Source: Acidobacteriota bacterium (lineage in GTDB: Bacteria > Acidobacteriota > Blastocatellia > RBC074). From it: a stretch of DNA of 64,000 bases. The translations under genes were made by a program, and so were the position numbers. Shown piece after piece: positions 55,996 to 64,000 of the stretch (position 1 is its first letter; each line of letters starts with the position of its first letter). The notes under the pieces were generated by a model, which ran no database searches, was not told where the DNA came from, and saw nothing but the letters and a program-made list of their open reading frames with translations. The DNA lies in the NCBI GenBank assembly GCA_016789605.1, contig JAEUQO010000202.1, positions 21,339-85,338 of the forward strand, given 5' to 3'.

Positions 55996-56057
55996 TAGCA
56001 GCTCACCTCTTTTGGAATACTAATCTTCGGTCCCAGCAAAATCAAGACAGCCATATG

Positions 56058-56082
56058 ATCAGCCGTTCCCAGAACGGCTGAT
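56058..56082. repeat. 10-bp inverted repeat in a promoter-size gap
   Basis: ATCAGCCGTT (56058-56067) and AACGGCTGAT (56073-56082) flank a 5-base loop, 63 bases upstream of the zinc-ribbon/TonB start on the minus strand and 207 bases past the activator stop. There is no T-run. It may be an operator or a weak terminator. The rest of the 293-base gap 55996-56288 shows nothing else. Confidence 0.45.
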
Positions 56083-56288
56083 TAGGCAGTTCTTGCGGTG
56101 CGTACGAGAGAAATCCAAGGCGCGCTGCCGGTTCGTGTATGCAGCGCCAAATTCTTGGACGCCTCAGAGCGGCGCTTCGATGAGGGAGTCAGCGCAGGGG
56201 GATGCTATACCAATCGCAGTTTGCGATTAAATCTGTCTCAAAGTTAAGGGGGAAACAAGAGGGGGGAGAGCAGGATTTTGCCGTTCGG

Positions 56289-58352
<2,064 letters not shown>

Positions 58353-58355
58353 GGC

Positions 58356-59756
58356 TTACACCGAGATTGAAGTCACCGCGCCGTAATCGTGCGACAATAT
58401 GGTTTTGTGCGTTTGCTGGCTTTCGTCCAGGCCCAACACTTCATTCCAGTTGCGTTTGACCGGCAACACCAGTTCTGCCACCAGTTCGTTGACGGTCATG
58501 CCATCCAGAAACTTTTGATCGTGTTCGCGAAAGCAATGCGGCGGCAACATCAAAAATTCACCACGAAATTGCGCGCGCGCCGCCAGGAAATCCATCCCGG
58601 AAAGAAGCCCGGCGACGGTGACGCCTTCGCCAAAGAAGGTGTTTTGCACACGCGCCACGTGCAGCCGCGTGCCAAACGTCGCATTCAATTCGTCAACGGC
58701 TTCTTTCAGCATCGGATAAAAGATGACGCCAGTGGCCAAGGTTCCATATACCTTTTGGGCCTGGGCCGGGCTGAATGTTCCCTGTTCGCGCATGCGACTC
58801 AATTGCTTCATGCGCTTTTGGTGCGCGTCGAAAAATTGCCGCACCATGCCGACGCCGTCTTCGATTTGCGGGTAGTCGTCGCCTTCGCTGCCGCGCACAA
58901 TGCGGTAATGCGCCTTGGGCGGAATCTTGTGCCCGGCGCGAATGTAAAACTCATCGCCCAAAAACGCGAAAACCGTGCCCAGTTTCTTTTTCAATTCATT
59001 CTGGAGCGGTGTGACCTGCGCGATGATTTCACGGCAAAACTCATCTGTGACGGGCACCAAACGGTCACGATATTTGTGTTTGTCGGTGATGCCCAGCGGA
59101 ACAATCGCCGTCGAAACGACGCCCGGATGCAATTCCGCCAGATCGTAGATGGTTTTTTCCAGGTGTTTGCCGTCATTGAGTGTGGGGCAAAGCACGACTT
59201 GCGCGTGGATTTCGATGCCGTGTTCGATGAACTGTTTGAGCTGGGCGAGGATGTCAATTTTCTTGTTGATGCCCAGCAGATAGGCGCGCAGCTCCAAATC
59301 CGTTGCGTGTACGGAAACGTATTGCGGCGAAAGACGCTGTTCGATCACGCGCTGAATTTCGCTTTTGGTGATGGTCGAAAGCGTCGAGTAATTGCCATAC
59401 ATGAAGGAAAACCGTATGTCTTCATCGCGTACCCACAACGACTGGCGCGATCCCACCGGGTTTTGCTGAATGAAGCAAAAGACGCAATCGTTACCGCATT
59501 GACGCGGCGTCATCGGTTCGAAATCAATGCCCCAGGCTTCGCTGTTTTCCTTTTCGACTTCGAGCTGCCATTCCTCGCCGTCAGCTTTGACGACTTCGAG
59601 CGTCAACTCTTCTTCGCCTGCCGTCAGAAATTTGAAATCGAGCGCATCGCGTACCCGTTTGCCGTTAATCGTCCACACACGGTCGCCCGCTTCCAATTCC
59701 AGTTCCGCCGCCAGTGAATCCGGCTCGACTTCGATAATTTTGATGCCTTTGGCCAT
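58356..59756 (-). CDS. DUF512 family radical SAM-like protein with N-terminal PDZ domain
   Basis: The protein has 466 residues. A PDZ-like start ([25 protein letters not shown]) comes first. The iron-sulfur motif CGNDCVFC is at about 86-93, followed by a TIM-barrel-like region ([38 protein letters not shown]) and a C-terminal DUF512 region ([43 protein letters not shown]). The family is widespread in bacteria and its reaction is not established. It sits upstream of the sigma-54 activator with a 3-base gap, probably co-transcribed. Confidence 0.9.
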   Translation of the reverse strand: MAKGIKIIEVEPDSLAAELELEAGDRVWTINGKRVRDALDFKFLTAGEEELTLEVVKADGEEWQLEVEKENSEAWGIDFEPMTPRQCGNDCVFCFIQQNPVGSRQSLWVRDEDIRFSFMYGNYSTLSTITKSEIQRVIEQRLSPQYVSVHATDLELRAYLLGINKKIDILAQLKQFIEHGIEIHAQVVLCPTLNDGKHLEKTIYDLAELHPGVVSTAIVPLGITDKHKYRDRLVPVTDEFCREIIAQVTPLQNELKKKLGTVFAFLGDEFYIRAGHKIPPKAHYRIVRGSEGDDYPQIEDGVGMVRQFFDAHQKRMKQLSRMREQGTFSPAQAQKVYGTLATGVIFYPMLKEAVDELNATFGTRLHVARVQNTFFGEGVTVAGLLSGMDFLAARAQFRGEFLMLPPHCFREHDQKFLDGMTVNELVAELVLPVKRNWNEVLGLDESQQTHKTILSHDYGAVTSISV

Positions 59757-59937
59757 TTCAGATAATTCTGCTTACAAGATGTTCTGCCGCGGTTCGGCGG
59801 GGACAACGTGAGTGAGAGGTTAGGTGTTTACAGCACTGAGCAGCACGATGCTCTTTCTCTCGAAATCTCATTGATGCTCGGCAGGAACAGTTTTCGGCAG
59901 AAGGGACGCTCGTTGCCCAACACGCTTGATTCCTGTT

Positions 59938-59972
59938 ACCAGGAGGCGGCGCTTGACGGGCTGCCTCCTGGT
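59938..59972 (-). terminator. Hairpin downstream of alanine dehydrogenase
   Basis: A perfect 10-bp inverted repeat, ACCAGGAGGC (59938-59947) and GCCTCCTGGT (59963-59972), with a 15-base loop begins 22 bases after the ald stop. No T-run follows, so termination is only likely. The remaining gap to 59756 shows no gene. Confidence 0.5.
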
Positions 59973-59994
59973 GCAACTGTAAACGACTTTCTTA

Positions 59995-61107
59995 TTACAA
60001 CAACTCGTCCAGCGGTTTGTACGCCAAGCCTTGCGATTCGGCGACCGCTTCGTAGGTGATGTGTCCGGCGTAGGTGTTGACGCCTGCCTTCAAGTGTTTG
60101 TCCTTGGCGATGGCGCCCGCGAAGCCTTTGTTGGCCAACGTCACGGCAAAGGGCAAGGTCGCGTTGGTCAACGCAAAGGTCGAAGTGCGCGGCACCGCGC
60201 CCGGCATATTCGCCACGCAATAATGTAACACGTCGTCCACATAATACGTGGGGTTGCTGTGCGTCGTGGGTTTGGTGGTTTCGATGCAACCGCCTTGATC
60301 CACGGCGACGTCCACGATGACCGCGCCTTTGTGCATGGTCTTGAGCATTTCGCGTTTGACCAGGTGCGGAGCCGACGCGCCGGGAATCAGCACTGCGCCA
60401 ACCACCAGATCGGCATTGGCGATGGATTCCTGCACGTTGTAATTGTTCGACATCAGGGTTTTGATTTTCGCGCCGAAGATGTCGTCAAGATAGCGCAACC
60501 GATCCAGGTTTTTGTCGAGCACGGTGACATTCGCCCCCAAACCGACCGCCATTTTGATCGAATTGATACCCACCACACCGCCGCCAATGATGACGACTTT
60601 GGCAGGCAACACGCCCGGCACACCGCCCATCAACACGCCGCGCCCGCCTTCTGGTTTTTGCAGATAATGTGCGCCGACTTGTACGGCCATACGACCGGCG
60701 ACTTCCGACATCGGCGTCAGCAGCGGCAAATGACCTTCGTCATTGGTGACGGTTTCATACGCCACGCCGGTGACTTTGCGTTCCAGCATGACGCGCGTCA
60801 GTTCGGGCTCCGGCGCGAGATGCAAATAAGTAAACAGTAATTGTCCTTCGCGCATTCGCTGATATTCGGGGCCGACCGGTTCTTTGACTTTGACGATCAT
60901 GTTGCCGCGTTCCCAGACTTCATCGGCGGTTTCGATAATCTGTCCATTGGCTGCGCGATATTCATCGTCGCTGATGCCGCTGCCTTCGCCTGCGCTTTTT
61001 TGTACGAGCACGGTGTGGCCAAAATCGCTCAGAGTTTTCACCCCGGCGGGGGTCAGGCCGACGCGCGATTCGTTATCTTTTATTTCCTTTGGTAATCCGA
61101 TGATCAT
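59995..61107 (-). CDS. ald: Alanine dehydrogenase
   Basis: The protein has 370 residues, full family length. It catalyses reversible NAD-dependent deamination of L-alanine to pyruvate and ammonium. It shows [40 protein letters not shown], the NAD-binding [63 protein letters not shown] and [17 protein letters not shown] at 61117-61121 is nine bases before the ATG. It is separated from its neighbours by hairpin-containing gaps and appears to be transcribed alone. Confidence 0.97.
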   Translation of the reverse strand: MIIGLPKEIKDNESRVGLTPAGVKTLSDFGHTVLVQKSAGEGSGISDDEYRAANGQIIETADEVWERGNMIVKVKEPVGPEYQRMREGQLLFTYLHLAPEPELTRVMLERKVTGVAYETVTNDEGHLPLLTPMSEVAGRMAVQVGAHYLQKPEGGRGVLMGGVPGVLPAKVVIIGGGVVGINSIKMAVGLGANVTVLDKNLDRLRYLDDIFGAKIKTLMSNNYNVQESIANADLVVGAVLIPGASAPHLVKREMLKTMHKGAVIVDVAVDQGGCIETTKPTTHSNPTYYVDDVLHYCVANMPGAVPRTSTFALTNATLPFAVTLANKGFAGAIAKDKHLKAGVNTYAGHITYEAVAESQGLAYKPLDELL

Positions 61108-61199
61108 TCGTTCACTCTCCTGGGTATTGCCTACGTCTTGGTGTGAGACGCGATGTGCTCTCGCGTTTGCTGGTGCTTAGTTGGTTTCTGATGGTTTGC

Positions 61200-61679
61200 T
61201 TAAGGTTGCGCTTTGGGCGGAGGCGGAGGCTCAGCCCCCTCCGATTTGCGCGCGGAGGAGTGGCAGTGCGACGCCACAATCTGGTAAAGCGCGTCACAGA
61301 CAATGCCGGATTGATTCGCTTCCGCGCATTTTTTCGTGCCCCAGGCTTTGGCTTCCTCGCGGTTGTCGCGTGACGGCACGCCGTCGCAAAAGCCGGGTGT
61401 CGGAGTGCTTTCTTCCAGGCAGGAACCGAAAAACACGTTGACGGAAACGATGTTGGTCACCGTGCCGTTTTTCTTGGCGCGCGCCAAGCCTTCTTTTAGA
61501 CAGTCTGCTTCGGTGCTTTGTTTGCCGAACGATCTGCCTTCGGTCTCGCTGTGTTTGGCGTTTTCGGCGAATTCCTTGCCGTAGCGCGAAAATACGTACA
61601 GACAGGCGCCGCCACCGAGCAACAGCAAAAGACAAACGCCCGCCAAAATGCTCAATCCGATTTTCCAGCCTGAAGTCAT
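61200..61679 (-). CDS. Small membrane-anchored six-cysteine protein A
   Basis: The protein has 159 residues. One N-terminal membrane helix (IGLSILAGVCLLLLLGGGACLYVF) is followed by a soluble domain, probably outside the cytoplasm, with six Cys spaced C-x26-C-x10-C-x19-C-x9-C-x10-C. It contains STPTPGFCDGVP and ends in a Pro-rich tail. Exactly the same spacing occurs in the gene at 62043, so the two are paralogues. I do not recognise the family. The paired cysteines suggest disulfides. Confidence 0.78.
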   Translation of the reverse strand: MTSGWKIGLSILAGVCLLLLLGGGACLYVFSRYGKEFAENAKHSETEGRSFGKQSTEADCLKEGLARAKKNGTVTNIVSVNVFFGSCLEESTPTPGFCDGVPSRDNREEAKAWGTKKCAEANQSGIVCDALYQIVASHCHSSARKSEGAEPPPPPKAQP

Positions 61680-61700
61680 GTGCGCCTCCGCAAAGAGAAA

Positions 61701-61737
61701 GCGTGTTTGTCCCTGAATGCGTCACGGACAAACACGC
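61701..61737 (-). terminator. Intrinsic terminator after the 77-residue gene
   Basis: A perfect 12-bp stem, GCGTGTTTGTCC (61701-61712) with GGACAAACACGC (61726-61737), and a 13-base loop. On the minus strand it begins 8 bases after the stop and is followed by TTTCTCTTT. Confidence 0.7.
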
Positions 61738-61744
61738 CGGTTGA

Positions 61745-61978
61745 TTATTCGTCTTTCGGCAAATCCTTGCTGCCGACGATGGTCAGGTTCATCCCGATTT
61801 GGACGCTGACCTGTTTGCCGCCCACGTCAATGAGGGTTTTGGCGTTCAGATACCAGCCGAGTGAGCCAGTCGAGAATTCTTTAACTTCGGCCATCATCGG
61901 GATGCCGTTGATTTCGATTTTGACAGGTTGGGCAGATTCGCGGAATTCCGCTCTGGTGATGGAAGACTTCACAGCCAT
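61745..61978 (-). CDS. Small protein of unknown function
   Basis: The protein has 77 residues from ATG 61978, chosen because AAGGAG lies at 61992-61997; the longer frame to 62068 has no such site and overlaps the neighbouring gene. There is no membrane segment. The pattern ITRAEFRESAQPVKIEING, then EFSTGSLGWYLNAKTLIDVGG and VSVQIGMNLTIVGSK, looks like a small all-beta fold. It lies between the two six-cysteine paralogues, all on one strand, and may form a functional set with them. No family recognised. Confidence 0.75.
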   Translation of the reverse strand: MAVKSSITRAEFRESAQPVKIEINGIPMMAEVKEFSTGSLGWYLNAKTLIDVGGKQVSVQIGMNLTIVGSKDLPKDE

Positions 61979-62042
61979 TGGTTTTTGTTCACTCCTTATG
62001 TTGGTTGGGTGATAAAGATTGATTGGGTGATCGTGCGCGCCG

Positions 62043-62471
62043 CTATCTGAACTGGTGCGTACGATCACAGTAGCGCGGGATCAACTCCATAACTTTGCGG
62101 CAATAACGGCTGTCTTGCCCAAACTGGTCACAGACCGAAACCGCCCACGCGCCGCTTTTGAAACGGTCGTCCCATTTGGGAACGTCGTCGCAAAAACCGG
62201 GTGTCGCCGTGCTGGTTTTCAAACAGGCTTCCAAGAACGCGCCCGTCAGCGCCGCACCTTTGATGCTTTGTGTCTGATTGATGCGCGCGGCGGCTTCTTT
62301 GACACAGCCGTATTCGTCTGTGCCTTTGCCAAATTCAAGGCCGGCAGATTCAGCGGCGGGCTTTTCCTGCGCGACATCGTCCAGCGTTCCCCGCAACCAG
62401 TAAGAACAAGCGCCGATGCTTAAGAGCAAACCGAGCAGGCTTGCCAGTGCGCGAAAGACGAACTTGTTCAT
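62043..62471 (-). CDS. Small membrane-anchored or lipoprotein six-cysteine protein B
   Basis: The protein has 142 residues. A hydrophobic N-terminus (ALASLLGLLLSIGACSYW) could be a membrane anchor or a poor lipobox. The soluble part repeats the cysteine spacing of its paralogue at 61200 exactly, and both share C(V/L)KE at the first cysteine and ST(P/A)TPGFCD(G/D)VP at the third. Overall identity elsewhere is low, so the duplication is old. Function unknown. Confidence 0.77.
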   Translation of the reverse strand: MNKFVFRALASLLGLLLSIGACSYWLRGTLDDVAQEKPAAESAGLEFGKGTDEYGCVKEAAARINQTQSIKGAALTGAFLEACLKTSTATPGFCDDVPKWDDRFKSGAWAVSVCDQFGQDSRYCRKVMELIPRYCDRTHQFR

Positions 62472-62506
62472 ACTTCATACCTCTAAACCCGCCGCCAAAT
62501 TCGCAT

Positions 62507-64000
62507 TTAGCGAGGCGTTTCAAACACGTCAATCTGTGCTTTTTGCAGCTTGCCGCTGTAATCCACGTAAATCGCTTTCCATTCCGAGAAGATGTCGAGC
62601 GAGGAAATCATCGCGCCTTCGCGGTGACCGTTGCCGGTGGCTTTGGTGCCGCCAAACGGCAGATGGACTTCGGCGCCGATGGTCGAAGAGTTCACGTAAA
62701 AGATGCCCGTGTTCATCGCTTCCATCGCGTGGAAAGCGCGGTTGACGTCTTGTGTGTAGATCGAAGAGGACAAACCGTATTTCACGCCATTGCCGATTTC
62801 GATGGCTTCGTCCAAATCGCGGCAGGGAATGATGCTCAGCACCGGGCCAAAAATTTCTTCCTGGGCGATGGTCATTTGCGGCGCGACGTCGGTGAAAATC
62901 GTCGGCGCGACAAAAAATCCGTTTTTGTGTTCGCCTTTGTCCAGCCGATGTCCGCCCAGATGCAACGTTGCGCCATCAATGTTCTTGCCGATTTCGATGT
63001 AACTGAGAATCTTTTGCAGGGCCTGTTCGTTGATGACCGGCCCCATTTCGACGTTCTTTTTCAAACCGTTGCCGATGACCAGCGTTTTGGTGCGTTCGGC
63101 GAGTTTCTCGACGAATTTCTTATAGACGCGTTTGTGCACGACGACGCGCGAACTGGCCGTGCAACGTTGACCCGAAGTGCCAAACGCGCCCCAGACGGCG
63201 CCTTCGACAGCCAAATCCAGGTCGGCATCTTCCATGACCATGATCACGTTTTTGCCGCCCATCTCGAGCGAACAGATTTTGCCCATCCGGCCCGTGGTTT
63301 CGGCGACGATGCGGCCCGTATCGGTCGAACCGGTGAACGAGACCAACCGCACGTCAGGATGTTGCGTGAGTGCGGCTCCGGCTTCTTCACCTGTGCCCAT
63401 GACGATGTTGATGACGCCGGGCGGAATGCCTGCGGCTTCGGCGGCTTTGACCAGGTTGATGGTGGAAAGCGGCGTGTCTTCGGCGGGTTTGATGACGACC
63501 GTATTGCCGCAAATCAGCGCGGGCATCATCTTCCACGACGGAATCGCCATGGGGAAATTCCAGGGCGTGATCAACGCGCACACGCCCAGCGGTTGACGCA
63601 CGCACATCGCGAATTTGTCCGGCAATTCCGAGGGCGTGGTGTAACCGTGCAAGCGGCGGCCTTCGCCCGCGGTATAGAAAGTCATGTCAATGGCTTCCTG
63701 CACATCGCCGCCGGTTTCTTTCAGTACTTTGCCCATTTCGCGCGTCATATCGGTGGCAAAGGCGTCTTTGCGTTCGACCAGGATTTGCGCCCAGCGAAAG
63801 AGCAGTTCGGCGCGTTTGGGCGCGGGGACGGCTTTCCATTTCGGGAATGCTTCGCGCGCAGCGCTGACGGCGGCAGAAACGTCTTCCGCATTTGACGCGG
63901 GAAAATTGCCGACCAAATCGCGCGTGTCTGCCGGATTGCGGTTTTCGATGCTGGAACCGCTGAGCGGTTTGACCCAGCGTCCGCCGATGTAATTTTTGTA
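62507..64000 (-). CDS. NAD(P)-dependent aldehyde dehydrogenase, 5' end outside window
   Basis: The frame runs to the right edge: 497 codons before the stop, beginning [16 protein letters not shown], so only a few N-terminal residues are missing. ALDH motifs: [43 protein letters not shown], the general base in CSLEMGGKN, the nucleophilic Cys in [21 protein letters not shown] and [27 protein letters not shown]. The closest named relatives I can suggest are aminoadipate/piperideine-6-carboxylate-type or generic ALDHs; the substrate is not decided by the sequence. The stop is 35 bases upstream of the start of the six-cysteine gene at 62471 on the same strand. Confidence 0.94.
   Translation of the reverse strand, partial: YKNYIGGRWVKPLSGSSIENRNPADTRDLVGNFPASNAEDVSAAVSAAREAFPKWKAVPAPKRAELLFRWAQILVERKDAFATDMTREMGKVLKETGGDVQEAIDMTFYTAGEGRRLHGYTTPSELPDKFAMCVRQPLGVCALITPWNFPMAIPSWKMMPALICGNTVVIKPAEDTPLSTINLVKAAEAAGIPPGVINIVMGTGEEAGAALTQHPDVRLVSFTGSTDTGRIVAETTGRMGKICSLEMGGKNVIMVMEDADLDLAVEGAVWGAFGTSGQRCTASSRVVVHKRVYKKFVEKLAERTKTLVIGNGLKKNVEMGPVINEQALQKILSYIEIGKNIDGATLHLGGHRLDKGEHKNGFFVAPTIFTDVAPQMTIAQEEIFGPVLSIIPCRDLDEAIEIGNGVKYGLSSSIYTQDVNRAFHAMEAMNTGIFYVNSSTIGAEVHLPFGGTKATGNGHREGAMISSLDIFSEWKAIYVDYSGKLQKAQIDVFETPR

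Noticed and set aside
58389..59717. 442-codon plus-strand frame.
   Set aside because: It is antisense to the DUF512 gene, has Arg/Phe-rich low-quality composition and no recognisable domain; it is a shadow of codon bias.
62441..63895. 484-codon plus-strand frame.
   Set aside because: It is antisense to the aldehyde dehydrogenase, which has all catalytic motifs; the plus frame is a shadow.

Overview
The window is GC-rich bacterial DNA. It fits the phylum Acidobacteriota, with a Blastocatellia-like lineage as the best guess. The reasons are a MacB-type ADOP permease next to a very long Oar-like TonB-dependent receptor with a carboxypeptidase-regulatory-like N-terminus, a zinc-ribbon/TonB fusion, and a DUF512 radical SAM-like protein. 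This is a judgement from gene style; no marker gene such as 16S rRNA is present.

Layout. Positions 1-4696 hold a left-truncated ADOP permease (minus) divergent from a TonB-dependent receptor (plus). Positions 5060-47907 hold one dense, unidirectional lipopeptide NRPS cluster with very short gaps or overlaps. Two ABC-2 type permeases with no ATPase follow (48131-51019), then an exported protein of unknown function (51239-52627) ending at a perfect 21-bp hairpin. The right end is all minus strand: a GH19-like protein with a histone-like tail, tRNA-Lys, a zinc-ribbon/TonB protein, a sigma-54 activator with a DUF512 protein, alanine dehydrogenase, a trio of small proteins, and an aldehyde dehydrogenase cut by the window edge.

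The NRPS line reads: FAAL-ACP (broken by a 1-nt frameshift)-C-A(Thr)-PCP-C*-A(Gly) | stand-alone PCP | C-TauD oxygenase | AsnB | pseudoC-A(N-part)-methyltransferase | A(C-part)-PCP-C-A(Leu-like)-PCP-C | CmlA-like diiron oxygenase | truncated pseudoC-A(Ile/Val-like)-PCP-C-A(?)-PCP | C-TauD oxygenase | radical SAM | pseudoC-A(Asp)-PCP | C-A(Leu)-PCP-TE | MbtH | type II TE | Sfp-type PPTase. Ten-residue specificity codes were aligned by hand. They suggest fatty acyl-Thr-Gly-X-Leu-(Ile/Val)-X-Asp-Leu, with beta-hydroxylation at up to three sites.

The most unusual feature is a pattern repeated three times: a C domain with an intact catalytic His, then an oxygenase, then an A-domain protein whose N-terminal C-like domain has lost the catalytic His. 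A second unusual feature is an adenylation domain split over two polypeptides, with a methyltransferase at the break and the catalytic A10 lysine on the downstream protein.
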